Origin: Ornithodoros turicata
Lineage: Eukaryota > Arthropoda > Arachnida > Ixodida > Argasidae
Length of the DNA: 64,000 nt
Assembly: GCF_037126465.1 (NCBI RefSeq)
Contig: NC_088209.1
Coordinates: forward strand, 10,424,052 to 10,488,051
Direction of reading: 5' to 3'
Below are positions 12,060-21,656 of this stretch, piece by piece; position 1 is the stretch's first letter, and each line of letters begins with the position of its first letter. The position numbers and the translations under genes were made by a program. A model generated the notes under the pieces. It did not search any database. It was not told where the DNA came from and worked only from the letters and a program-made list of their open reading frames with translations.

Positions 12060-12899
12060 ACGACGGGATCGACGCAAGCGCCATCAGTTTTATGTTGACC
12101 TTGAAGGAGCTCAACGCTCCTCCTCGCGCGCCGTCATCTATTAAACTTACTTCAGCGGTAACGAGTCTATCACTCCCAGGTATCAACTTCTTTCTAGCAA
12201 AATAAACGACGAAAGACGGCACAGTCTCGAGAAATATCATTGAGTTTCCGTGCATCGTACGCCAACGCGTTTGCATACTCCATCCTACAAGTCACCACGT
12301 GTATACACTTGTACCTCCACTTGTGTCAGAAGTGCATGCTATGAAAGAACAGCGTTATTTCACCTTATCGTGCGAAAGCCAGTGCTGAAGGCTGTGCTTC
12401 CCATGCATGTCACGTTCCTTCTCTTATCTCGAACGGTAAATAAATTGTGCATTATCGTTGCGTAGCGTATTGAGAAGTGCCTTCTTATCTTTGGTACATA
12501 ACGTGCGCTACAAGTCTAGTTTACACGAGTTCAGAAAGTCTCAGTGCTGCTTGCGCACGCATTGCATCCTGGGCGCTTGCTGAGCAGGGGGAACGAAGAA
12601 TTGAGAAGAAGAACGGAAATTGAGGGTCACGGTAATCTTCATTCTGCAGCAGGGCCTCTTCGCATTGGGAGGGGAAGGCTTCCCGGCGTCGATGGCGTGA
12701 TCACCCTTCCATTATTGTTCAGGATGCGTATCTTAGCATCGTTGGTGCACCTACATAAACGTATAAAGGCTCCCCTCATATGTACGTACCCACAGTTTAG
12801 TGTATTATTGTCATGTGTATATAGTCACAGTCGTGTAGTCATATGCAGAGTCTCACAGTTGTGCAACCATATATACGTCGTAGCTTGTGCATTGTAACG
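12060..12899. other. No gene recognised
   Basis: Short unrelated frames only. No clear repeat ends were seen. Confidence 0.3.
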
Positions 12900-13182
12900 A
12901 ATAGACCTCTGCCCGAAAAACGTCATTATGACGTTGGTAGACAGACTGAAACCGAAACAAATCGGAAGGGGAGGGCTGGGTTCCGCGAATGGGCACTTGT
13001 TCGCTGCCTCCTATTGAACGAAAAGTAGGACCGAAGTTGGCGTCCCTTTCAGAGTCCATGGTAATCCCCTGAAGACCGTGGCTTTGTTCGTCCCTAGTTT
13101 CAAGGGTAGTTCAATTCTACCAAGTTGGTGGCACTGTCGAACACTATGACGTCACATGCTTACAAACAGGCAGAGCTCTATT
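12900..13182. mobile_element. Short element with AATAGACCTCTG ends
   Basis: Termini are AATAGACCTCTG and CAGAGCTCTATT. A reversed copy, broken by two MITE-A insertions, lies at 24488-25267. It contains CCGTGGCTTTGTTCG and GGTGGCACTGTCG blocks shared by both copies. Confidence 0.65.
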
Positions 13183-13539
13183 CTAAATTGTGTATAGTGT
13201 GCTGTATAGTGTGAGTCGTTGAATAAATTTTCTCAAACAGAATAATCTTTCACACATTTCGCTTTCGCTGACCTTGATACGTCCTGGACAATGGACCGGT
13301 AGGGTAGAAATCGGAACAGTTTAGAGGTCACCCGTTTCTTTCGGGTTAGTAAACTCCCAGAGTTCAAAGTGACGCTACACACTCTGGGATTGCCTGAACT
13401 CGTCTATTCGTAACGCTCACGACTGGATTCAGTCTGCCTTATTTGGGTATAGTCGCAGCGAGTGGTCCTTTGCGTTCTCCGTGGGGTCATTCGTGGCTTC
13501 GAAAATGTGGTAAGAATTCGAGGGCGTCTGCACTGCCAC

Positions 13540-13763
13540 TCTGAAACAGTACTTCGCCACATATGACGGTGAAGTTATCAACCTTGATCTGCGGAAAAGC
13601 ACTGGGCGTGCGCCCTTTTGTGACAGCATAACCGCACAACTATCACGAGAGAAGGAGTACGCCTCTCGTTTTCAAGAGATCAGGGAAAAGAATGATGTCA
13701 TTCAGTATGACGGTTCCCTATAGGAGCGTGCTATGCGGTGAAGTTTCTTTTTGAGAGCGTGGA
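13540..13763. mobile_element. MITE-A, diverged copy
   Basis: The right half is recognisable: CGCCTCTCGTTTTCAAGAGA, then AGGAGCGTGCTATGCGGTGA and TTTTTGAGAGCGT. The left half is strongly degraded. Confidence 0.55.
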
Positions 13764-14394
13764 CTGCAGAAGGAGAGTGTGCAAGACACGGGGTCTTCGC
13801 TTTGAGTCATTTCAATTTCTCTTCATTCAAAATCAAATAAATCCACAGCTCTGAGCCAGCTTCGTGGATAATTCCTTGCGAACACATGAAAAAGAAGGAA
13901 AATTCATGTAGCACCGTGGAGGGAGTAATTTCGGTCTCGTGTCACACGGCGAACTTAGTCATGTTCGGTTACCTTTGTCCTTAGGCTCATCTCCGACAAA
14001 CGAGCGAAGAAACCCATCTGGAATATTTTTCGTTTTGGACACACCAAGAAAGGAAAGCTGGGCTCACCGATTAGCATGAAAAACTTGTCTGTACGCTAAC
14101 GAAAGCTCCGCACGAACATCTTCATGAGCTATTCTACCCACAATACAAGAAAAGAACAGAAGGGAAAAGCGGAGACTGGGATAGCAGGAAAGTGGAGGAA
14201 AGTGTTAGGGTATCCGGAGATACGGAACATTCTTGTGTATGTGGTGGTACCCGTAGTTTTCGAATTCAGTCGCTCGGCGTCACCAACAGTCCTCGCCCAC
14301 GGCTCCCGCTGAAACATGGCCGTGTACTACAAGCGTAGAACTGCCATAATAACTCGACAACATCGACATCGTTAAATCGTTAAATAAACATCGT

Positions 14395-15190
14395 TAATAC
14401 CCTTCGGACCCTGTTCGCCCGAAGCCTTCGTCGCTGCCTTGGCGTTCCAAGAATGGCTGAAACATGGCAAGTCCTAGCTGAAGCTGGAGAACTCCCGGTG
14501 GAGGTCCTCCGTGAGCGGGAAACGGCTCGACACTTCCTACGTTTGCGTGCGCACGTTCCCCGTCACCCACTCCTCAGGAAAATTCGATACTGACCTGAAA
14601 GTGATTTCCCTCGCGTGGCGCAGAGGACACGCCACGCTCTCACCGGCTTCCCTACCTGTCTTACCTAGCACTGTCACACCGCCGAACGCCACCTGGTCTA
14701 TGCCTGTGCCACCGGCCTTCGCAAGTCTTCCTGACCTCCTGGTCCGCAGAGCTCAGGTTCCCCCTCAAGTCCTACGAGCCCATTTTTATGCTCTCGTCGC
14801 CGCGAAGTTTTCCACCTATACCGGCGCTTACACCGATGGCGCATCTCAAAATGGCAAGTCCGCGTCAGCATTTGTCATCCCCGACGAAGGCGTAGTTCAA
14901 GGACGTCGCCTTTGGCATTGTACATCATCCACAGCTGCGGAACTCTACGCCATACTTTTCTTTTCGCAGCACATGGTTCCTCCCCCCCCCCCCCCCGGAA
15001 CTGGGTGGTCTTTACAGACTCAGCATCTGCGCTGCAAGCAATTGAAAATTCTGGCATACGAGGCTCCTCCGCATCGTTCGTTATGGATTATGGATGTGTT
15101 AACCGCTTACAAACTTGTCTACGAAGCAGGACATAGGCTCGCTCCATAGGTGAGCGGGTGGCAGGTTCACTCTGACGATTATTCCGGCGT
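14395..15190 (+). mobile_element. LINE fragment with RNase H N-terminal half
   Basis: The frame at 14511-15149 runs through a proline-rich pre-domain into YTDGASQNGKSASAFV, the first RNase H aspartate, and CTSSTAAELYAI with its catalytic Glu. A poly-C run at 14984-14997 shifts the frame. Beyond it, the next frame gives VVFTDSASALQAIENSG. Sequence upstream (14395-14580) matches the minus-strand fragment at 11625-11830, so both belong to one LINE family. It is not the 5' part of the 16346 fragment, because the TDS block occurs in both. Confidence 0.75.
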
Positions 15191-15218
15191 GACGGCAGTT
15201 CCTCCTACGAGATGCCCT

Positions 15219-15292
15219 GTGACGAATTGGCCTCCTTGACGAGTTCACCTATGACCAATTGGCCTGTGACGACCGGGCTCGTGAAGAGTTCT
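15219..15292 (+). repeat. Short degenerate tandem (TGACGAATTGGCCT type)
   Basis: Units such as TGACGAATTGGCCT, TGACGAGTTCACCT, TGACCAATTGGCCT and TGACGACCGGGCT recur between the LINE fragment and the hAT-like element. Confidence 0.5.
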
Positions 15293-15311
15293 CCTAAACC
15301 CCATTCTGTGT

Positions 15312-16188
15312 CCGGGTTGTCAATCGGGATATCCCGGGATCCCGGCCACTTTTTGACGACCCGAAGTCTCGGGATTTCTTCCGTAAAATCCCGGGTTTTT
15401 GGTGAGATCAAATATGAATGACAAATCAAACACCTGCAGGCCATCAGGCACAGACTCACCCCTTAGTAAGGAAATGGCACTTTTTATGACTGGAGAGGCA
15501 GAGGAGTGCTGCCTACGTGTGGTTACAGGTATTTGCTGACTGTCGTTTTCCTTTTAGCGCAGAAGCTGAACGGACCTTCAGTTTGGCAGCCAGTATTTCC
15601 ACATTTCGCTCCGAACTGGGAGACATCACCCTCGACGGTCTGTGCTTTCTCAGGTCGTGTGTCTCATTGTACAATGTGATATGCACGACGGTGTTGTAAA
15701 CTGTTTAGTGTTTCCTTTTCTTTCCATTCATCTTTTTTGTTGCTGTTGCACAGTGGAATGATACACAGTTGGAAGTAATATTTCCTGTGACTTCAAGTGT
15801 TGCGGAAATCGCCTTCTTTTCACGCGCAACAGTGAAATGCACATGAATAGAAAAGGAGTGGCATCGTTATAGCAGAAAAAAATAAAAAGTAAGAATTTCG
15901 TCGGCACTATTTTAACAACAGGGTTACACTGCGAATTTTCGAGTGCCTTCCTTCAGGAAAAGATAGAATTGACAGAGCGCACATGACCTGCGCACAACAT
16001 GCCGATATAGTCACTTGAGGTAAATGGACCTGGTTAGATAATGCCGGGTTAGATAATCTGACCCGCGCAAGACTATACTCGGAAGCACCTTCTGATCTCG
16101 TCACCATCCCGAAATCTCGTCCCGGGATTGTCAGCAAAAACTCCCGAAATCCCGGGACTGCAAAAATGGCTCGGGACTGACAACCCTA
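15312..16188. mobile_element. hAT-like element with CCCGGGAT subterminal repeats
   Basis: Inverted ends are GGGTTGTCAATCGGG and CCGGGACTGACAACCC. Both subterminal regions carry repeated CCCGGGAT/ATCCCGGG. The 8-bp flanks agree only partly (TTCTGTGT and TCCTGACT). It carries a transposase remnant. Confidence 0.65.
15538..15698 (+). pseudogene. hAT transposase C-terminal (dimerisation) remnant
   Basis: The frame reads FPFSAEAERTFSLAASIST, then FRSELGDITLDGLCFLRS. This matches the SAxxERxFSxA...RxxLxxxxxxxLxFLRS pattern of the hAT C-terminal dimerisation region. An acceptor-like TTTTCCTTTTAG precedes it. The RNase-H-like catalytic core is absent from the 0.9-kb element, so it cannot be autonomous. 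Confidence 0.6.
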
Positions 16189-16194
16189 GTCCTG

Positions 16195-16345
16195 ACTTGT
16201 TCAAAACAGGGGGGAGGCGCCTATCTCGGACAAGATAATCTCTCCCAGATAGGCGCCTCCTCCCATTTTCAACAAATAAATACACAGAATGATATCATTC
16301 GGAATGATGATTTGCTATGAGCGTGCCATGTGGTGAAGTTCTGTG
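16195..16345. mobile_element. MITE-A (second-centre type), right part
   Basis: The centre has GGAGGCGCCTATCT and its inverse around GATAATCT, then AGAATGATATCATTCGGAAT and GTGCCATGTGGTGAAGTTCT. The terminal bases are lost at the junction with LINE sequence. This is the same subtype as 24631-24868. Confidence 0.65.
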
Positions 16346-17219
16346 GTATGGTGTGTCTGCTGCGGTTCAAGTCACCGGAATAACTAAGGCCGTTTTGCTT
16401 ACGGACTCCAGAAGTGCCCTCAACATCGTGATGAACCCCATGTGTGGTAGCATCCTAGCCCGATGTATAAGGAGGTCGCGTGCCCAGCATAGGCTAACCG
16501 GAGGTGAGCTTACGCTCCAATGGATCTCGCCTCATGTCGGCATCAGAGGCAACGAACGAGCGGACCAGCTAGCTTCCTCAGCACACCACAGCTGCAGCCC
16601 ATCCTTACCACTCCCGGCCGACACTGAGAGGCACATGGTCGTCAAACACCTAGCTGAGGTGCGTCATCCTGGCATACAGGACATCATGCAGAATCACCGA
16701 CCCTCTCTTCTCACGAAAGATCTTCCCCGTGGTATGCTCCATCGGTTACGCACGGGATCTGAGTTCACGAACTCGCAACTGTTCAAAATCGGCTCCAGGG
16801 AGGACTCCAGGTGCGGACACTGTAATCATCCGGAGACTATCGCGCATATCTTGAGAGAATGCCGTGCATACCATACTATGCGGGAAACTCATCTTCCCCA
16901 CGCCAGGCCTGGTATACTGAAGGACGTCCTTTTCCCGAAGGTTCTTGTGCGGAACGACTGTCAAAAACTCGCGGCCTCGTGCGCTTTCTTCAAGAAACGG
17001 GCCCAGCGGAAAGACCAGTTTAGTGCATCTCTCACCTACAGTGTGCCTCCGTTCCATCAGTATCGGTCATCCTGCCTATGCATCACTTTGAAGTCCTCAA
17101 CTCCCCTCTCCCACTTTCCTTTGTTTTTTGGCTATAGTCGTGACGATGCCCACTTGAGTGCCGCCAACAACGGCAAGCTACCTCGACCCCCCCCCCCCCC
17201 CCGTCTTAACAGTGTATAA
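16346..17219 (+). mobile_element. 5'-truncated LINE fragment: RNase H second half and C-terminal zinc segment
   Basis: An open frame of about 290 codons has RNase H motifs TDSRSALNIV and SPHVGIRGNERADQLA (the latter holding the last catalytic Asp). A linker follows, then CGHCNHPETIAHILREC, the C-x2-C-x7-H-x4-C segment seen after RNase H in I/R1-type LINEs. A poly-C run of 14 (17187-17200) lies near the end. The apparent start codon at 16317 lies in an adjoining MITE-A end, so this is not a gene start. No RT domain is present. Confidence 0.8.
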
Positions 17220-17221
17220 AA

Positions 17222-17645
17222 AGAACGCTCGCTGATTGGCTCAGAGAAATGTTGTCTGCTACTCTTCTGTTCGAGGTTCTGAAAAAGCATTGCTCCTGTC
17301 TCGGTCATGATTCGGCCGCTCCTTCTATCCCCATTTCTCCTGGAGAACTGGCAAAACTGGTTTACGGCAGCAAAGTGACCAGGCGCTGACACCCACTGAC
17401 CGGCGAACCAGAACTAGTTATCCGAATACCGCCATCGGTGACGTGGCATCGTACCTTCTCCTCCTCGTTATACCCGGAGGAAGGTGAAAGGTGAAAGTCA
17501 CTGTTGTTCCAGCCTCAGAACATCAGTTCTTTCATGTCCGGAGGAAGGTGTACGCGCGGCTTTCCATGTTTATGTAAGCTTTTTTCTGGGAAACAAATTG
17601 CACGCATTAAAACCTTTCCCGCTATAAGGCAAAATGCGGCTGTGC
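17222..17645 (+). repeat. Dispersed repeat H, copy 1
   Basis: GAACGCTCGCTGATTGG, CTCGGTCATGATTCGGCCGC and GGAGAACTGGCAAAACTGG recur at 25285-26000 (reverse) and 40370-40960 (direct). Sequence resembling MITE-A ends (CAGTGTATAAAAAG) touches its left edge. Confidence 0.6.
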
Positions 17646-18560
17646 TTTTTATGGTCCTGTCTTTCTTTAAAGAACGATGCGTAAAAGACTGCCTTTAAAG
17701 TATTTAAATTATCTATTTTACTAAAGGGATTAAAAGGAAAAGGACACTAAAGCAACTAAGGAAAGCAATTAAATGCACCTACGTAGTTATTGTCACCATA
17801 AAAATTGAGACAATTTGAACGTGTGACCCCTTACAGAAACTCCCCAGTCTTCATTCGCCTATGAATTATGACATACCGCGTTTCCTTTCTCGTTCTTTTC
17901 TTTCTATTTTTGTCTTGTGTGTGTGTTTTCGTCCTTGGAACACGTTAACGTGGTTCCGCTAGTGCTGCTGCCATCGCTCTTTTTCCTATGAATCTTTACA
18001 GTTATAGCATTGCGCGGCAATAAATACCACATGTACCGTAAGCGTACCTGGGACCAGATAATATTGTAGCAGATCGTGGACAACGACGAAGGTGGCCAGG
18101 CGCCTGGAGCACCTCCCTCAGTTCCACCGGCGCGGCCATGGAGACAGACCACTGTCATCGCCTCTCCGTGGCATACCATTATCGCCGTTCGGGACTCATG
18201 TAGAGGGACACCACCTCCTCTACAATATAATAGAGGGAATGTCTCGTCCAGAAATTGGTCACAAATTCGTAGGCAAACAATGTTTCACCACTTCCGGTTC
18301 TAAGTTCACGACATGGCGCGCATAGTTTGAGATGGTGAGTAAAAATGTGTTGCCTTGAAAGTTGAAATAGAAGGTAATGTGCGAGACAGTCGACAACCCC
18401 ACGGCTTGCACTTACGGCCATACGGAAAACTCGGACCGCAAGTACTGCATTCCGTGGTATGAACCATGCGTCTACGTCACTTCTCAGATAAACTTTGTTA
18501 ACCTATTTGCAGAGCGTTTCATGCGTCGCAGTCTAAAAGACTAGACAGAGAGACCGGATT
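17645..18560. other. No gene recognised
   Basis: Frames of up to 91 codons on both strands without motifs. Confidence 0.3.
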
Positions 18561-18705
18561 TGTTTTTCCTAGTGGAGTCTCACCTTTTCTTTTTTCTCTC
18601 ATTTTTTTCTTTTCTTTGTCTTTTCTTTTTCTAATGGAATAGCATGCCGACCTTGGTCTGGCAAACCTTTCCTCTTAATAAATGTATATCCCCCCCCACC
18701 GGTGA
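18560..18705 (+). mobile_element. LINE 3' tail
   Basis: T/C-rich sequence, then GGAATAGCATGCC, GTCTGGCAAACCTTTCC, AATAAA and a C-run. This is the same tail type as at 30640 and 63405. Confidence 0.5.
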
Positions 18706-18828
18706 AAGACGAAAGGACTGGAACTGCTGTCATCATTCTGCAGTTCCCTATAGCATCTGGTCTCCTCTTGGTTCTGCCGGAATAGCTTTGCATTCGATGA
18801 AATTTCATTTCCAGTTGTGCCTTCTATC

Positions 18829-19421
18829 CAGGCTCGGGTAGAAACTTGTTACAAGTAGCTTGTAACTGCTACTTTTTAGTAACTAAGCTACTGTAACTAA
18901 TTACTCTGCTAGAATAAAAGTAACGGCAACTTTCCTCAGCTACTAATTGAATTAAAGTAACTACGACAATATAACGCGTTACTTTGCATTCTGCGCGGCG
19001 CACCCGCACATCGCCAATGCCCACTTGCCGGCGAATCGGTATCTCTCTTCAAACGATGAAGAAGTCGTGCTCCGACGCCTACGACCGTCCTCGGTAGCTC
19101 AATCGGTAACGTGCTGGCTTGTTGACCTCAAGATCGCGGGTTCGATCCCGGGTTCGATCCCGGTCCAAGCGCGGTAGCAATGTACGTGAGCGGAACGTTC
19201 TGTTGTAAGCACTGTTTCAATAAAGGTTTCGCTTAAAGGTTGCAATAAAGACATCGGAACTACGTTTCGTTGTGATGCTTTTGTAGTCGAAAGTAACTTT
19301 AAAGTAACGTAGTTACTCCTACGAGGTAACGAGTTACTTTCTGTGAAAAGTAACTAACGTAATTATGTTACTATTTTCACAAAGTAATCGTAACTTAACT
19401 TAAGTAACCTACCCGTCACTG
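18829..19421. mobile_element. hAT-like MITE with 8-bp target duplication and nested SINE
   Basis: The ends CAGGCTCGGGTAGAAACTT and (inverse) CAGTGACGGGTAGGTTACTT are related. Flanks are CTTCTATC (18821-18828) and CTTCTGTC (19422-19429), 7 of 8 matching. The interior is rich in AGTAACT words. The SINE at 19088-19260 lies inside. Confidence 0.72.
19088..19260 (+). mobile_element. tRNA-derived SINE nested in a hAT-like MITE
   Basis: The head has TAGCTCAATCGGTAACGTGC (A box) and a duplicated B box, GGGTTCGATCCC (19139-19162). A short body and two AATAAA motifs follow. It interrupts the element at 18829-19421. The doubled B box is odd. Confidence 0.6.
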
Positions 19422-19559
19422 CTTCTGTCTCTGTCTCTTAGTTACGGCACTGCCGAAGATTTGCCGCTCTGTTCAAGGATTCACGATCTGCATACTCAGG
19501 AGGCTGGGCTTCTGAATCCATGTCACGGCTGTTGAGCACGCGCTCCTCTGCCGGATTCG

Positions 19560-19740
19560 GAACAAATTTGATAAATCCCGATTTTAAAAAAAGAATTGAT
19601 TTTTCAGGCGGAAAATAAATCGCGATTCGAAGTGACTTGATCTACTCAAGGGAAGTGAACTACGCCGGGCTTGATTTTTATTTCATTTGGAGTCCTCGTG
19701 AAGCTGAGGAATTGATTTAAATCCGATTCGTTTTGTGAAA
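19560..19740. repeat. GATTT/AATCG-rich repeat, probably a MITE remnant
   Basis: Words such as AAATCCCGATTTT, GAATTGATTTTTCAG, ATCGCGATTCG and GATTTAAATCCGATTCG cluster here. Clear ends were not found. Confidence 0.35.
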
Positions 19741-19886
19741 CACACAACGTCTTTAATTACATACACAATTAAGTCTCCGCGAATGGCAACGTCTGGCAAC
19801 ATAACACGAAGCAGGAATAAAATTAATCGTGGCGCTATAGGGTGTGTCGTGAATGTCAATGTTTGTAACCCATGGCTACACTTATA

Positions 19887-20868
19887 CGGGGTGTCCGGTG
19901 AGAAAGTGTCATACAATTTCTAAAAATAGGCTTAACTTCAGAAAATTATGAAATTACTTGGAATAAACACACACAGACTTTTGCCACTGATTCAGGTCGT
20001 TTGCGTTCGCGTCACACATTAATTAAGCTAATTTTGCTAATTGGACTCGAAAATTAGCCAAGCTGAGGTAACGTTTTTCTTGATGAATTTGGAAGCCAAT
20101 GGGCATAGCACACTATTCCAACCGAAATCACAGTTTTTTTTTTTTTTTCAGAAGATTTGTACAAAAATTTGACAGCCGCAAAATATTTATGATATTTACG
20201 TTTGCTGAATATTGATATTTACGCTTGATTTTTGATCAAGCTGATATTTACGTTTGCGGAACTTTTCGTTCCATCCAAATACCCTCCCTCCTATGCGAAC
20301 AAGGACATAATCACGCCTTCCGCCCTTATCAACGTGCATACAGTCCGTCCCCAGCCACTTATAACGTCGGTTACCGCGGTAATGTCCTAGATGGGGTGTG
20401 GCTGTTTCCACTTTGTCTCCATAAAGCGGTGATGGGCAGTACTTGAAGTACCAAGTAGTCCAGTAGTACTTTAAGTACATTTCTGTGTACTTGTACTTTA
20501 CTTTAAGTACATTTTAAATCGTGTACTTTGTACCGTACTTTAAGTACTTTTTTCCGAGTACTTTCCCATCAAGTACACAAGTACCCAAACTTGGACTCCA
20601 GACAAAAAATCACAAAAGAGCATCAAAAGACACGCACACATTATGACACTGCAACCGGGAGCACAATGACTTGGTCCATTGTCATTTCAGTTATCTCAGT
20701 GCAGGGTTCTATGCTGTTTATATTGTTTCCTTGGACTTTTTCATGCATACGGCCTGAATTTGTGGCAAAAGTCTGTGTGTGTGTGTGTGTATTCCAAGTA
20801 GATTCATAATTTTCTTAAGTTAAACCTATTTTTAGAAATTGAATGACACTTTCTCACCGGACACCCTG
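19887..20868. mobile_element. TIR element with GGGTGTCCGGTGAGAAAGTG ends
   Basis: About 60 bases at each end are inverted copies (GGTGTCCGGTGAGAAAGTGT, then CAATTTCTAAAAATAGG). TA lies just outside the left end. It has no transposase frame. A second repeat, rich in AAGTAC, sits inside at 20424-20580. Confidence 0.7.
20424..20580. mobile_element. AAGTAC-rich MITE fragment
   Basis: GTGATGGGCAGTACTTGAAG starts a run of TACTTTAAGTAC words up to CCCATCAAGTAC. It resembles MITEs with GATGGGCAGTACTT ends. It interrupts the element at 19887-20868. Confidence 0.5.
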
Positions 20869-21513
20869 TGTATGTGTCCACAACATAAAAGTAGATAACT
20901 TCAATGAAAATGACCGCTACTATTGTCTAAGATCTGACATAATTCGCCTCTTAACTTGCGCAATGTTTACCGTAGCAGTTACCAAGAGACCGTTCCGTCT
21001 CACGGCCTTCGACTAGAAGCCAGACGCACTTCGTGCCCAGCCGTATTCGTTTAGGCGAAGAACAACATTATTAACTGCGTTAATTGCGTAATTGAGTGAA
21101 CAAAAGAATGCATTGGAGAGGTCACTGTCAAGACGTAATAAAGGAAAGCATACCAAATTCTTGGCAAGCGGTTACTAACTGTCGTTTGAAACGTCCATCG
21201 TCAGCAGCACTTAGAACTGTAAAGTTTTTTTTTATGAAATGTTGCTAGTTTAAAACAAAACGAAGAATAAACAACCTCTCAAGTAGTTGCTTTCATACAG
21301 GAGCAGACCTTCATTGTATAGGAAGCGGTCCGCAAGTAACGTTAAGAATATAATTAGTATGCGAAGAAGCGCGCACATTGTCTTTCTGCGTGCAGTTATA
21401 ATATGTTGACGTACGTATGTACTTCTGTACGCTCTGCATTTCCTGGACGTTGTCGCGGTGAAACTGCGAGCGAAAGCGGAAGAAGAGATAGCCTGTGATG
21501 AGGCGGGACGCAG

Positions 21514-21550
21514 CCGATATTTAAGAGGCTGACGCTGCCAACTTAGCACG
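21514..21550 (+). promoter_or_regulatory. Putative TATA-type promoter of the microplusin-like gene
   Basis: A GATATTTAAGAG box at 21516-21527 lies about 60 bases before the ATG at 21581. This leaves room for a transcription start near 21545-21555 and a short 5' leader. Spacing and an AT-rich core are the only evidence. Confidence 0.45.
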
Positions 21551-21580
21551 GAGTCCGTGCGAAATTGTTTGCCTCTCAAC

Positions 21581-21656
21581 ATGAAGGGTTTCTTTTCCGT
21601 TGCTGCTCTCGCTGCTGTTCTTCTGGTGGCGTCGTCTCATCATCTGGATCTGTGCG
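21581..21656 (+). CDS. Microplusin-like gene, exon 1 (signal peptide and HHLDLC start)
   Basis: The ATG follows CTCAAC. The exon encodes Met-Lys, a hydrophobic run of about 15 residues (FFSVAALAAVLLVA), then SS and HHLDLC. Cleavage is likely before the two histidines. The donor is G/GTGCGT, leaving one base of a split codon (phase 1). The double His at the mature N-terminus followed by Leu-Cys is typical of this family. Confidence 0.82.

Noticed and set aside
16317..17219. 300-codon open frame as a host gene.
   Set aside because: It is RNase H and zinc segment of a LINE, with a start codon from an adjoining MITE.
14511..17219. The two LINE fragments as halves of one element split by the hAT insertion.
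   Set aside because: The RNase H TDS block is present in both fragments, so they are different copies or families.
19088..19165. Possible functional tRNA gene.
   Set aside because: The acceptor stem does not pair and the B box is duplicated. The sequence continues into a SINE body nested in a MITE.
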